A stretch of 62,014 nucleotides of DNA. It comes from Thauera sp. 28 (GTDB lineage Bacteria; Pseudomonadota; Gammaproteobacteria; Burkholderiales; Rhodocyclaceae). This document shows positions 39,844 through 49,514 of this stretch, piece by piece. The stretch spans positions 1 through 62,014 of the forward strand of contig NZ_AMXA01000023.1 in the NCBI RefSeq assembly GCF_000310145.2, read 5' to 3'. The position numbers and the translations under genes were made by a program. The stretch's first letter is position 1. Every line of letters begins with the position of its first letter. The notes beneath the pieces were generated by a model. It made no database searches. It had not been told where the DNA came from and was given only the letters and a program-made list of their open reading frames with translations.

Positions 39844-40455
39844 ATGCCCACATCATCCAGCACGACCGACCACACCCGCGCCGAGGCACGCCGCCAGCAG
39901 ATTCTGTGCGCCGCCGCGCAGTGCTTTCGCGAGCACGGCTTCCATGGCGCCAGCATAGCGCAGATCTCGAAGAGCGCCGGCATGAGTGCCGGCCACATCT
40001 ATCACTACTTCGACAACAAGGAGGCGATCATCGCCGCCATCGTGGCGCAGGATCTTGAGGGTCTGTTGAAGCTGAGTGCCGAACTGAGGGCAGCGGGCGA
40101 TATCGGACAGGCCCTTATCGAGCGCGCGGCCGAAGGCGTCGCAGACCAACTGGACCCCGCCACCGCCGGGCTAAAGCTCGAGATCGCAGCAGAAGCCGCG
40201 CGCAACCCTCGCGTCGCAGAGATCGTGCGCGAGGCCGACCTCGCCTGCAGGCGCAGCCTGGCCGCAACCCTGCGCGCCATCCGCAGCGCCGCAGGCCACG
40301 ACGACGACGACGCGAAGATAGAAGGCATGGTCGAGGTCCTCGCCACGCTGTTCGAGGGCCTGCTGCTACGCAGCATCCGAAACCCGGAGCTTGACCGCGG
40401 ACGCCTCGTCAGCGGCATCCAGGGCGCCATCAGAAGCCTGATCGAACAAGCCTGA
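39844..40455 (+). CDS. TetR/AcrR-family repressor of the efflux operon
   Basis: The 203-residue regulator has an N-terminal helix-turn-helix (ARRQQILCAAAQCFREHGF...SIAQISKSAGMSAGHIYHYFDNKEAIIAAIV, residues 14-65) and an all-helical ligand-binding C-terminus. It is divergent from the adaptor gene, with palindromic operator candidates between them, so it probably represses the pump genes and itself until a pump substrate binds. Confidence 0.88.
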   Translation: MPTSSSTTDHTRAEARRQQILCAAAQCFREHGFHGASIAQISKSAGMSAGHIYHYFDNKEAIIAAIVAQDLEGLLKLSAELRAAGDIGQALIERAAEGVADQLDPATAGLKLEIAAEAARNPRVAEIVREADLACRRSLAATLRAIRSAAGHDDDDAKIEGMVEVLATLFEGLLLRSIRNPELDRGRLVSGIQGAIRSLIEQA

Positions 40456-40486
40456 CCCGCACACGCGCACTGCTGCGCGTCATGCG

Positions 40487-41389
40487 TCATCCTTCGCCCG
40501 CGGCGCCCCCTAAGCCCTCCCGCAGGAAGGCCACCAGCCGCCCCATGTTGTGCTCCAGGTCGGCAAAGGACTCGTGATCGCCGGCCAGCGTCAGCAGTTC
40601 GACCGGGGTGTCGCCGCGCGCCGCGAAGATCTGCCGCGCCTCGGCAATCGGCACCACCTCGTCATCCTCGCCATGGACCAGCAGCACCGGGCGGCGGATG
40701 CGACCGATGGTCGCGACCGGCGCGATGTCGTCGAAGCGGTGGCCGATGGTCTTCTGTACGTAATCGAGGATGTAGCGCCCCACTGGCTTTTCCGGAATAC
40801 GCTTGACGGCGAGCCAGCGCCGCATCATCGCCGCCGGATGCGAGAACGCGGCGACGCTGACCACGGCGGCCACCTGTGGCGTGCGCGCGGCCGCCAGCAA
40901 CACTGCGCCCGCCCCCACCGAATGCCCGAACAGCGCGATACGGCGCGGATCGACCCCGGCCCGTGTGGCCAGCCAGGCGAAGGCATGCTCGGCGTCCTCG
41001 GCGAAGCGCGGCAGTGAGGCGAAGCTGTCGTCGTCGCTCGCGCCATGGCAGCGCGCATCGACGAACAGGGTGGCGAAGCCGGCCTCGTGCAGCGGGCGCG
41101 CCAGCGGCAGCATCAGCGCGGCATTGCCGCCCCAGCCGTGCATCACCACCAGTGCCGGCGCGGCAGCGGACGCCCCCGGCGCGGGGATGAACCAGGCGTG
41201 CAGCGTACGGCCGTTGGCGGTGGCGATGCGTAGCGCGTCGAAGTCGAGCCCGAGCGCCGCCGGGTCGGTGTGGTGCGCCACCCGCGGCGCCGCCAGCCCC
41301 TTGCGGATACCCCAATGCACCAGCGCGCGGCCGCCGGCCAGCGCCGCCGCACCTGCGGTGAAGGCCGTGAGCAGCCCCGGCGCGCCCAT
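40487..41389 (-). CDS. Alpha/beta hydrolase
   Basis: The 300-residue protein has the alpha/beta-hydrolase fold: oxyanion block VVMHGWGGN, nucleophile Ser in GHSVGAG, acid Asp in LVHGEDDEVVP, and catalytic His in LAGDHESF. A hydrophobic N-terminus (LLTAFTAGAAALAGGRALV) may anchor it in the membrane. The substrate is unknown. A GTG three bases earlier (41392) is an alternative start. It lies about 10 bases after the thiol-oxidoreductase gene on the same strand, so the two are probably co-transcribed. Confidence 0.83.
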   Translation of the reverse strand: MGAPGLLTAFTAGAAALAGGRALVHWGIRKGLAAPRVAHHTDPAALGLDFDALRIATANGRTLHAWFIPAPGASAAAPALVVMHGWGGNAALMLPLARPLHEAGFATLFVDARCHGASDDDSFASLPRFAEDAEHAFAWLATRAGVDPRRIALFGHSVGAGAVLLAAARTPQVAAVVSVAAFSHPAAMMRRWLAVKRIPEKPVGRYILDYVQKTIGHRFDDIAPVATIGRIRRPVLLVHGEDDEVVPIAEARQIFAARGDTPVELLTLAGDHESFADLEHNMGRLVAFLREGLGGAAGEG

Positions 41390-41399
41390 CACGTCGCCC

Positions 41400-41966
41400 T
41401 CACGAACTCAGCCCCGCCCACCACAGGCGGGCGCGCAGCCCCCAGCCCGTGCTGTAGCCGAGCGATACGGAGCGGATCGCCCCCGCCGCATCCACCACAA
41501 CGAAGGCCGGCACGCCACGCAGGCCATAGGCCTGGGCGATGCGGCCATCGGCGTCGATCGCGGTCGGCCAGTCGAGCCCGCGCCCGGCCAGCACCGCGGC
41601 CACGGCCGCCGCGTCGCCCGACTGCATCGCCACCGACAGCACCGGATGGTCAGCCTGAACGGCATCGATCGTACCCTCCTGCGCGGTGCAGATCGGACAC
41701 CAGTCGGCCCAGAAGTAGACCCCGACCGCCCTGCCCGGATGCGCGGCGCGCCACTCGGCCAGGCTCAGCGGCTGGCCATCGGCGGCCAAGGCGGCAAAGT
41801 CGGGCGCCGGGCCGGCGGGCACGTCGCGTGCCATCCAGGCCTGGATGGCCAGGAAGAGGCCGATGAAGATCGCGATCTCGAGCGCCCAGCGCCGCCAGCG
41901 CGGCCGCTTGCGGACCGGCACGGCGCCTGCCCCGTCGCGTGAAGGGTCTGGATTCATGCCCGTCAT
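41400..41966 (-). CDS. Membrane-anchored thioredoxin-like protein (TlpA/ScsD type)
   Basis: The 188-residue protein has one N-terminal membrane helix (WALEIAIFIGLFLAIQAWMA, about 27-46) and a periplasmic thioredoxin fold. The redox site is Cys-Pro-Ile-Cys in FWADWCPICTAQ, and the cis-Pro loop is GLRGVPAFVVV. It probably forms or reduces disulfides in exported proteins. It overlaps the membrane hydrolase gene by 4 bases (ATGA). Confidence 0.85.
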   Translation of the reverse strand: MTGMNPDPSRDGAGAVPVRKRPRWRRWALEIAIFIGLFLAIQAWMARDVPAGPAPDFAALAADGQPLSLAEWRAAHPGRAVGVYFWADWCPICTAQEGTIDAVQADHPVLSVAMQSGDAAAVAAVLAGRGLDWPTAIDADGRIAQAYGLRGVPAFVVVDAAGAIRSVSLGYSTGWGLRARLWWAGLSS

Positions 41967-43060
41967 CGTACGTCGATCCAGCGCCGCACGTCGCCCTCAC
42001 GCTCGAACAGGCGCCATTCGCCGCCACGGCCGCACAGGCCAAACACGAAAGGTTCGCGGCCGCGCCCCGGGGTCACGAAGCGCAGGTCGCGGAAGGCAGC
42101 GCACACCTGCCCGTCGGCATCGCGCTCGGCATGGTCGAGCACCGGGAACATCGCGAACCAGCGATAGAAGGCGAAATCCTCGGCCCGCCACACCTTCTCG
42201 GCCAGCTCGCGGCCGTCACCGTTGCCGAAGCGCTCGGCCACCTGCCACTGCGCCATCGCCACCGGCATGTAGGGTGCGGAGAAGCGGCGGATGAAGTTGT
42301 CGGCTTCCGTCACCACCAACGGCGTACTGCGACGCGTGTTGATGTGGGCGTAGTGATAGCGCTCGCCGTCGAACACGATCGCCGTCCAGTTGAACGGCGA
42401 CGCCGGGCGCGGCGCCGCATCCACCTCGACCACGGCAATGCCCTTGGCCGAAGCGTAGGCGCGCGCAGCGTCGATCGCCTCGGCGCGCCCCGTCGCCTGC
42501 ACGCCCACCCAGGCGGCGAGCAGGACCAGCGCCGCCGTCGCCGGCACCCGGCTGCTGCGCCACAGCGCACCGGCGAGCAGGCCGGCCACGATGATGCCGG
42601 TGAAGGGTAGGTCGATGATGAAGGTGGTGCCCCAGCCGAAGCGATGATCGGAGAACGGCGCCAGGATCATGGTGCCGAACTGGGTGATGAGATCGCCCAG
42701 GATGTGCACGAAGATCGCCGCGCACACCACCGGGTAGAAGCCCTGCCAGCCCGCCCCCGGGCGGCCGCCGCGCGACCAGAAGCGTGCCAGCAACCACGCG
42801 ATCAGCAGCCCCCACAAGGGCAGCAGGATGAGCGAGTGGGTGACGCCGCGGTGCCCGCGCAGGTAGGTGAGCTCGGAGATCCAGCCGAGCACGAAGTCGA
42901 GATCGGGGAAGGTCGCCGCGATCGTGCCGGCGACCACCATCTGCCACACCGGCGGCTGCGCAGCGCGGGAAGTGCCCGAATGGGTGCCGGCAGGTATGCG
43001 CCGACCCGCGAGCACACGGCCGATGAGGGCCCCCGAAAGGGCGTGGGTCAAGGTATCCAT
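41963..43060 (-). CDS. YdjM-like membrane metal-dependent hydrolase
   Basis: The 365-residue protein begins MDTLTHALSGALIGR and has the His/Asp pattern of the YdjM (LexA-regulated membrane hydrolase-like) family: THALSG, FPDLDFVLGW, RGHRGVTHSLI, and HILGDLITQFGT. Several membrane segments fill the first 200 residues, and a soluble C-terminal domain follows. The metal-ligand histidines suggest hydrolase activity, never shown in the family as far as I know. The start at 43060 has AGGA upstream; the longer frame is unsupported. It heads a three-gene minus-strand operon. Confidence 0.8.
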   Translation of the reverse strand: MDTLTHALSGALIGRVLAGRRIPAGTHSGTSRAAQPPVWQMVVAGTIAATFPDLDFVLGWISELTYLRGHRGVTHSLILLPLWGLLIAWLLARFWSRGGRPGAGWQGFYPVVCAAIFVHILGDLITQFGTMILAPFSDHRFGWGTTFIIDLPFTGIIVAGLLAGALWRSSRVPATAALVLLAAWVGVQATGRAEAIDAARAYASAKGIAVVEVDAAPRPASPFNWTAIVFDGERYHYAHINTRRSTPLVVTEADNFIRRFSAPYMPVAMAQWQVAERFGNGDGRELAEKVWRAEDFAFYRWFAMFPVLDHAERDADGQVCAAFRDLRFVTPGRGREPFVFGLCGRGGEWRLFEREGDVRRWIDVR

Positions 43061-43404
43061 CGAATCCTGAGATCTTCCGTCAAATCGCTCCGCGACGCGC
43101 AGCGACACGCACGCTGACGCCGTGCCAGGGTCCGCGTCATTGTGGCTTGAAGCGTCTGTCGATCGGCACGACATCAGCAAGTTCCCCGGTTTCGAACCGT
43201 TCGCCGACGCGAAGTTGCGTCTCCGGCAAAGCATGGCCGGTCACAGCCGAGGCCCTGGCGGCGTCGACGGCGCGCCCCCCAAGGGCGGGCGCGCTCGACA
43301 TTAACGGAAGGTGAACACCCCCTTCAGCATCGATTCAGCCCATGGCGCGCACCATGGCATCACGGTCGAAACGAGACCGCCAACCCAAGCAAGGAGATGC
43401 AATC
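43061..43404. other. Divergent intergenic region with one hairpin
   Basis: No gene is evident in these 344 bases. It should hold the promoters for the leftward membrane-hydrolase operon and the rightward PepSY gene. One hairpin, GCGCGCCC-N9-GGGCGCGC (43270-43294), lies about 110 bases before the PepSY start. No recognised operator. Confidence 0.4.
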
Positions 43405-43707
43405 ATGCGTGCCACCACCCTCATCGCCACCCTCGCCCTCAGCGGCGGACTCATCGGCGCGGGCGCCGCCATCGCCCCGGCGTTCGCCCAGAGCTCGGCC
43501 CCAGCCGCTGCCCAGCCCAACTGGCTCAGCGTGCAGGATGTACTGAGCAAGCTCGAAGCCGCCGGCTACAGCGACTTCCGCGAGGTCGAGCGCGAGAAGA
43601 ACAAGTACGAGGTCAAGGCCACCGACCCCCAGGGCCAGCGCGTCGAACTGGATGTCGATCCGGTGACCGGCGAAATCCTCAAGACCGAGGTCAAGCGCAA
43701 CAAGTAA
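43405..43707 (+). CDS. Exported PepSY-domain protein
   Basis: The 100-residue protein has a signal peptide (LIATLALSGGLIGAGAAIAPAFA-QSS) and one PepSY domain (LSVQDVLSKLEAAGYSDFREVEREKNKYEVKA...LDVDPVTGEILKTE). PepSY proteins often act with peptidases, sensor kinases or flavoreductases. The ATG follows AAGGAGA. It lies 71 bases before the ferric-reductase-like gene, so a shared redox function is plausible. Confidence 0.85.
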   Translation: MRATTLIATLALSGGLIGAGAAIAPAFAQSSAPAAAQPNWLSVQDVLSKLEAAGYSDFREVEREKNKYEVKATDPQGQRVELDVDPVTGEILKTEVKRNK

Positions 43708-43778
43708 GCGCTTACCCGAGGGGGTGACGGCGCGGCCAACGCCCCTTTCCCGGTTCCCGCCACCTGGAAGGCCCCGCC

Positions 43779-45098
43779 ATGATCCCCGTCCTATCCGCCT
43801 TCATTGGCATCCTCGCCCTCGCATGGGGCCTCAACGTCGCCGCCCTCGACGGCGGCACCGCCTCCCTGCATTGGCTCGTCCGCGAACAAGGCCTCTACCT
43901 CAGCGGCCTGCTCGCCATCGGCCTGATGTCACTGGCGATGGTGCTCGCCACCCGCCCGGCCATGCTCGAACGCCCGCTCGGCGGCATGGACCGCATCTTC
44001 CGCCTGCACAAATGGGCCGGCATCCTCGCCGCGGTGTTCGCCGCGCTGCACTGGTTGGTCGAAATGTCGGACGACGTCATCAAGTCGATCTACGGCCGCA
44101 CCGGGCGGCCGGCGCACGACGAGTTCGGCGGCCTCTACGAGCTGCTTCGTGACGCCGGCGAGGAAGCCGGCGAATTCGCCATCTACCTGGTGCTGGCGAT
44201 GGTCGTGCTCAGCCTGTGGAAGCGCTTCCCCTACAAGTTCTGGCGCCACCTGCACCGTGCGATGCCGGTGTTCTACCTGCTGCTCGCCTTCCATGCCGCA
44301 GTGCTGGCCCCACCCTCCTACTGGACGCAGCCGGTTGGCGTACTGCTCGCGCTCCTGCTGGCCGGCGGAACGGTGGCCTCGCTGATCGCGCTGACGGGTC
44401 GGATCGGCCGCCATCGCAAGGTGCAGGGCGTGGTCACTGCGGTGTCCTCGCCCGCCCCCGACGTCACCGAGATCGTCTGTCGGCTGGACGATGCCTGGCC
44501 AGGACACCAGGCCGGGCAGTTCGCCTTCATCGGCTTCGAACGCTTCGAAGGGGCACATCCTTTCACCATCGCCAGCGCCGACCACGGCAACCGCAGCCTC
44601 ACTTTCCAGATCAAGGCCCTGGGCGACTACACCCGCCAGCTCGCCAGCCGCGTAGCTGTCGGCCAGGCAGTCACGGTGGAAGGCCCCTATGGCCGCTTCG
44701 TGCTCGGCCGCCAGGACCACACTGCGCGCCAGATCTGGATCGCGGGCGGCATCGGCGTCACCCCCTTCCTGGCCTGGCTCGATGCGTTGCGCGCCGCCCC
44801 CGCCGCTGCCCCGCCGGTGGAGCTGCACTACAGCACCCGCAGTGCCGCGCAAGACCCCTTCGTGGAACGCCTGCGCAGCCTGTGCGCCGAGTTGCCGAGC
44901 GTGCGCCTGCACATCCACGACCGCGCCGCCGGCGACGACCTGACGCCCGAACGCCTCGCCGCTACGGCCACCACCGGCCAGCGCGCGGAAGTCTGGTTCT
45001 GCGGTCCGCGCGGCTTCGGCGACCAGCTCAAGGCCGGGCTCGCACGGCTGTGGGGACGACGGCTGCGCTTCCGCCGCGAGGCGTTCGAGATGCGGTAA
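43779..45098 (+). CDS. Ferric-reductase-like membrane flavohemoprotein
   Basis: The 439-residue protein combines about six N-terminal membrane helices containing histidine pairs suited to b-heme (FRLHKWAG, ALHWLVEM, FWRHLHRAMP, LLAFHAAVL) with a cytosolic FAD/NAD(P)H module. The FAD site is HPFTIAS, and the nucleotide sites are IWIAGGIGVTPFL and EVWFCGPRGFG. It should move electrons from NAD(P)H across the membrane to ferric iron or another acceptor. It follows the PepSY gene and may form a unit with it. Confidence 0.86.
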   Translation: MIPVLSAFIGILALAWGLNVAALDGGTASLHWLVREQGLYLSGLLAIGLMSLAMVLATRPAMLERPLGGMDRIFRLHKWAGILAAVFAALHWLVEMSDDVIKSIYGRTGRPAHDEFGGLYELLRDAGEEAGEFAIYLVLAMVVLSLWKRFPYKFWRHLHRAMPVFYLLLAFHAAVLAPPSYWTQPVGVLLALLLAGGTVASLIALTGRIGRHRKVQGVVTAVSSPAPDVTEIVCRLDDAWPGHQAGQFAFIGFERFEGAHPFTIASADHGNRSLTFQIKALGDYTRQLASRVAVGQAVTVEGPYGRFVLGRQDHTARQIWIAGGIGVTPFLAWLDALRAAPAAAPPVELHYSTRSAAQDPFVERLRSLCAELPSVRLHIHDRAAGDDLTPERLAATATTGQRAEVWFCGPRGFGDQLKAGLARLWGRRLRFRREAFEMR

Positions 45099-45230
45099 AG
45101 GCAGCCAGGCGCGGCAAAGTGCACGCCTTCATCTCCTGACCTGATATCCGGGTTTACACATCGGGTAAGCTTGCGCCACACCTCCCCGGACCACGGACAA
45201 TGTGGCGTGCTTCATGTCAGGACTGATCCC

Positions 45231-48200
45231 ATGCCGCTCGGCAAGCTTTTTCAGCTCTCGCTGAAAAGCCGCATTTCGTTGCTGACGCTGGCGGTCTTCC
45301 TGGTCGGCGTGTGGTCGATCGCCTTTTACGCCACGCAACGCCTGCAGCGCGACATGCTTGAGCTGCTCGGCACGCAGCAGTTCTCGGCCGTCTCCACGGT
45401 CGCCGGCCAGCTCGACAATGAGCTCAGGACACGCCTGCAGGCGCTGGACCGCTTCGCGGGCGAGGTCCCGGTGGCGCTCATGAGCGATGCGGCCGGGCTG
45501 CAGAAATACATCGCCACGCGCACCGACCTGCTCGCCCTGTTCAACGGCGGGATACGCGTCAACGATGCGGCGGCCGATACGGTCGCCAGCATGCCTTACT
45601 CACCCGAGCGCATCGGCGCCAACTACGCCGACCGCGACTACATGGTCACCGCCTTGCGCGACGGCAGGACCAGCATCGGGCGCCCCATCCTCGGCAGAGT
45701 ATTGAACGCGCCGGTCCTGGGGCTGGCAGCCCCGATTCGGGACGGTACGGGCGCAATCGTCGGCGCCGTGGTCGGCGCCATCAACCTCGGCGAGCCGAGC
45801 TTCTTCGACAGCATGACCAACAGCCGCCTCGGCCAGAGCGGCGGCTACCTGCTCATCGCGCCCCAGCACGGCCTGATCGTCACCGGCACCGACAAGTCGC
45901 GGACCATGTCGCCGATGCCGCCACTTGGTGTCAATCGGAACCACGACCGCTTCGTTGCCGGCTATGAGGGCTATGGCGTTGCAGTCAGCTCGCGTGGCGT
46001 GGAGGAGATCGCGGCAGCCAAGCGGATCCCTGCTGCCGACTGGTTTCTCGTCGGCACCCTGCCCACTGCCGAAGCCCTCGCGCCCATCCACGCCACGCAG
46101 CGGCGCGTGATGGGTGTTGCCGCGCTGTTCAGCGTGCTCGCCGGCCTCGTGGCGTGGCTGCTCGTGCGCCACATGTTGCGGCGCCAGTTCGCACCCATGG
46201 TGTCGGCAACGCAGGCCTTGTCCGGCATGGCCCAGCCCCAGGGCGCAGCGCTGCAGCCCTTGGCCGTGCTCCACGACGACGAGGTCGGCCAGCTCATCGT
46301 CAGCTTCAACCGCCTGATCGAGTCGGTCAGGCGCAATGAAGAGGCGCTCAAGCAGGACATCGTCGAACGCATGCGGGTGGAGGCTGCGCTGCGGGCAAGC
46401 GAAGAGAAGCACCGCGTGCTGTTCGAGACCTCGCGCGACGCCATCATGACGCTGGCGCCCCCGTCATGGCGGTTCGCCACCTGCAATCGCGCGGCAATCA
46501 CGCTGTTCGGCGCCGATGACGAGGCGGACTTCATCTCGCGGACACCCTGGGACTACTCGCCCGCACTGCAGCCGGACGGCAGCCCGTCAGCCGCCAAGGC
46601 CAGGGAGATGATGGAGACCGCCCTGGCCGAGGGCTCGCTCCTGTTCGAGTGGGAGCACCGGCGCCTGAACGGAGAAACCTTCCTCACCTCGGTGCTGCTG
46701 TCGCACTTCGAGCTGGGCGGCCATACGATGCTGCAAGCCCATGTGCGCGACATCACCGAACGCCGCAAGGCCGAGGAATCGATGCGCCTCGCGGCCAACG
46801 TCTTCACGCACGCCCGCGAAGGCATCGTGATCACCGACCGCGATGCCAACATCCTCGAGGTCAACCCCGCCTTTACCGACATCACCGGCTACCAGCGCGA
46901 GGACGTGCTCGGCCAGAACCCGCGCATCCTCAGCTCGGGCAAGCAGGACCAGGCCTTCTACGCCGCCATGTGGCAGGAGCTGAACACCAAGGGCTGCTGG
47001 TCGGGCGAGGTCTGGAACCGGCGCAAGGATGGCCGGGTGTATGCCGAGATGCTGACCATCAGTGCCGTGCGCGACGAGCGTGGCGAGATCAAGCACTTCA
47101 TCTCGCTGCTGTCCGACATCACCGCACTCAAGGAATACCAGAACGAGCTCGAGCACATCGCACACTACGACGGGCTCACCGGCCTGCCCAACCGGCTGTT
47201 GCTGGCCGACCGCCTGAGGCAGGCCATGAACCAGGCCCCGCGGCGCAATAAGCGCGTGGCCGTCGCCTATCTGGACTTGGACGGGTTCAAGTCGATCAAC
47301 GACAACCATGGCCATGAAGTCGGCGACCACCTGCTCGCAACCCTGGCAAAGCGCCTGGCACAGGTGCTGCGCAACGGCGACACGCTGTCGCGCATCGGCG
47401 GCGACGAGTTCGTCGCCGTCTTCGTCGACCTGCCCGACCACGAGGCCAGCGTGCCGATGCTCACCCGGCTGCTCGACGCCGCCGCCCAGCCGGTGGCCCA
47501 CGGCGACACCATGCTGCACGTCTCCGCCAGCCTGGGCGTGACCTTCTTCCCGCAAAGCGAGGAGATCGACGCCGACCAGCTGCTGCGCCAGGCCGACCAG
47601 GCGATGTACCAGGCCAAGCAGGCGGGCAAGAACCGCTACCACATCTTCGACGCCGAACAGGACCGCAACGTACGGGGCCTGCACGAGAGCCTGGAGCACA
47701 TCCGCCAAGCGCTGGCGCAGCGGCAGTTCGTCCTCCACTACCAGCCCAAGGTCAACATGCGCACGGGCGCGCTGGTCGGGGCCGAAGCCCTGATCCGCTG
47801 GCAGCACCCGCAGCGCGGCCTGCTGCCACCGGCCGCGTTCCTGCCCGTCATCGAGGGCCATCCGCTTGCCATCGACGTGGGCGAATGGGTGATCGACACC
47901 GCGTTGCAGCAGATCGAAGCCTGGCGCACGGACGGGCTGTCCGTCCCGGTCAGCGTCAATGTCGGCGCCCTGCAGCTGCAGCAAGCCGACTTCGTCTCTC
48001 GCCTGCACGCGCTGATGGCCCGCCACCCCGGCGTGCAGCCCGGCGAGCTGGAACTGGAGATCCTGGAAGCCAGCGCGCTGGAAGACATCGCCGTGGTATC
48101 GCAGGTGATGGAGGCCTGCCAGCAGATGGGCATCGGCTTCGCCCTGGACGACTTCGGCACCGGCTACTCGTCGCTGAGCTACCTGAAGCAACTGCCCGCC

Positions 48201-48812
48201 GGCCTGCTCAAGATCGACCGGAGCTTCGTGCGCGACATGCTCAACGACCCGGAAGACCTGGCCATTCTCGAAGGCGTGCTCGGCCTGGCGAGGGCGTTCC
48301 GCCGCCAGACCATCGCCGAAGGCGTGGAGACGCTGCCACACGGCGAAATGCTGCTGCGCATGGGCTGCGAATGGGGCCAGGGCTACGCGATCGCCCGTCC
48401 GATGCCTGCGCAGGACCTCAAGCGCTGGGTGGGCTCCTGGAAAACCCCGCCCAGCTGGCAAGCCGCCGCCCCCATCAGCCAGGATCGCCTGCCGGTACTC
48501 TTCGCCGCCGTGGAGCAGCGCGCATGGATGGCCGCGCTCGTCGATTACCTGTCGGGCGACGGCGACCGCCCCGCACCGCCAGACACCCAGCAGTACCGCT
48601 TCGGCCACCTGCCCGACAAGGCCACCGCGGCCACGCCGGGTACGAAAGATGCCAGCCAGGCGGTGGATGCCCTGCAACGCGACATCCACCGCCTGGCTGC
48701 AGCACTGGTCGCCTTGAAGCGCGAGGGCCGCACCGACGAGGTGCGCGCACGCATCGGCGAGTTGAACGCCTTGCACGACCGTCTGGTTGAGCAACTGAAC
48801 CTGTTGGGCTGA
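45231..48812 (+). CDS. Membrane sensor with Cache, HAMP, PAS, GGDEF and EAL domains
   Basis: The 1193-residue protein starts with a membrane helix (about 14-32), a periplasmic double-Cache sensor (about 40-285), a second helix (VMGVAALFSVLAGLVAWLLV, about 295-315) and HAMP. Two PAS domains follow (about 395-520 and 535-650). The GGDEF site RIGGDEFVAVF is near residue 723 and the EAL site GAEALIRW near 852. DDFGTGYSS and LKIDRSF are also intact, so both cyclase and phosphodiesterase activities for cyclic-di-GMP are possible. A final 100 residues match no domain I know. I start at 45231 after a weak Shine-Dalgarno; the longer frame reads through leader. Confidence 0.9.
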   Translation: MPLGKLFQLSLKSRISLLTLAVFLVGVWSIAFYATQRLQRDMLELLGTQQFSAVSTVAGQLDNELRTRLQALDRFAGEVPVALMSDAAGLQKYIATRTDLLALFNGGIRVNDAAADTVASMPYSPERIGANYADRDYMVTALRDGRTSIGRPILGRVLNAPVLGLAAPIRDGTGAIVGAVVGAINLGEPSFFDSMTNSRLGQSGGYLLIAPQHGLIVTGTDKSRTMSPMPPLGVNRNHDRFVAGYEGYGVAVSSRGVEEIAAAKRIPAADWFLVGTLPTAEALAPIHATQRRVMGVAALFSVLAGLVAWLLVRHMLRRQFAPMVSATQALSGMAQPQGAALQPLAVLHDDEVGQLIVSFNRLIESVRRNEEALKQDIVERMRVEAALRASEEKHRVLFETSRDAIMTLAPPSWRFATCNRAAITLFGADDEADFISRTPWDYSPALQPDGSPSAAKAREMMETALAEGSLLFEWEHRRLNGETFLTSVLLSHFELGGHTMLQAHVRDITERRKAEESMRLAANVFTHAREGIVITDRDANILEVNPAFTDITGYQREDVLGQNPRILSSGKQDQAFYAAMWQELNTKGCWSGEVWNRRKDGRVYAEMLTISAVRDERGEIKHFISLLSDITALKEYQNELEHIAHYDGLTGLPNRLLLADRLRQAMNQAPRRNKRVAVAYLDLDGFKSINDNHGHEVGDHLLATLAKRLAQVLRNGDTLSRIGGDEFVAVFVDLPDHEASVPMLTRLLDAAAQPVAHGDTMLHVSASLGVTFFPQSEEIDADQLLRQADQAMYQAKQAGKNRYHIFDAEQDRNVRGLHESLEHIRQALAQRQFVLHYQPKVNMRTGALVGAEALIRWQHPQRGLLPPAAFLPVIEGHPLAIDVGEWVIDTALQQIEAWRTDGLSVPVSVNVGALQLQQADFVSRLHALMARHPGVQPGELELEILEASALEDIAVVSQVMEACQQMGIGFALDDFGTGYSSLSYLKQLPAGLLKIDRSFVRDMLNDPEDLAILEGVLGLARAFRRQTIAEGVETLPHGEMLLRMGCEWGQGYAIARPMPAQDLKRWVGSWKTPPSWQAAAPISQDRLPVLFAAVEQRAWMAALVDYLSGDGDRPAPPDTQQYRFGHLPDKATAATPGTKDASQAVDALQRDIHRLAAALVALKREGRTDEVRARIGELNALHDRLVEQLNLLG

Positions 48813-48889
48813 GCTGCGAGCGCGACATAGTTCTCGGACGTCATCGCATCAGCCATGCCGCATGGGTTCGGTGGACGCATAATCGGCCC

Positions 48890-49400
48890 ATGTCCCGCCG
48901 TTACCGCAGATCCCGCCGCGATCCGGGCCTGTTCGAGATCGCTACCACGTCCGACTGCCGACGGCGGCGTGGATATCCGTCTGTTCCAGGACGACACCGC
49001 CCCTGAGCGCTGCACAGCCGTCGTGCAGTACAAGGCCTGGAACCAGGCAGTGGGCGTAAAACCAGTGCGCGAACTGCGCGGGGTCATGGCCCACGAGCGC
49101 GTCGACAAGGCCTTCTTCATGGCCCCGAACGGCTTCACCGACGAGGCCCGCGCCTTCGCCGCCGAAAACCGGATCACCCTGCTCGACGGCAAGCTCTTCC
49201 TCGCCATGCTCGAGCGCCTGCCCGAACCCCTGCGCCAGCAGCTTCTCGACTTTGCGACCGAGGGCGACTGGACAACACCCACCTGCCCTTCCTGCGGCGT
49301 GAAGATGGCGGCGCGCGACAGCAAGCGCGGGCGCTTCTGGGGCTGCACCCACTTCCCACGCTGCCGAGCAACGCTGCAGATGCGCAGCGCCACACCCTGA
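48890..49400 (+). pseudogene. Remnant of an Mrr-like nuclease with C4 zinc finger
   Basis: From about 48960 the frame encodes ADGGVDIRLF...VVQYKAWNQAVGVKPVRELRGVM, the catalytic core of membrane-linked Mrr-like endonucleases (Asp and QxK), then a topoisomerase-type zinc finger CPSCGVKM...GCTHFPRC. The expected N-terminal part is missing. A short stretch at 48890-48940 in another frame reads MSRRYRRSRRDPGLFEIA, which resembles the start of such proteins. The gene therefore seems to have lost about 150 codons with a frame change. A 181-residue open frame from 48855 runs through the junction but is probably not a functional product. Confidence 0.55.
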
Positions 49401-49486
49401 CCGCCGGACGCCACACGGGCACCAGCCTTGGCAATGCACGGAGAAGGGCCGTGCCGGTACGGCTGGACGGGGTACGGCGGGATGTC

Positions 49487-49514
49487 GGCCTTATGTGGAG
49501 CTCCACATAAGGCC
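49487..49514. repeat. 28-bp perfect palindrome left of RIT copy 2
   Basis: It is identical to 35265-35292 but on the opposite side of its element. It abuts the left terminal repeat directly. Confidence 0.85.
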
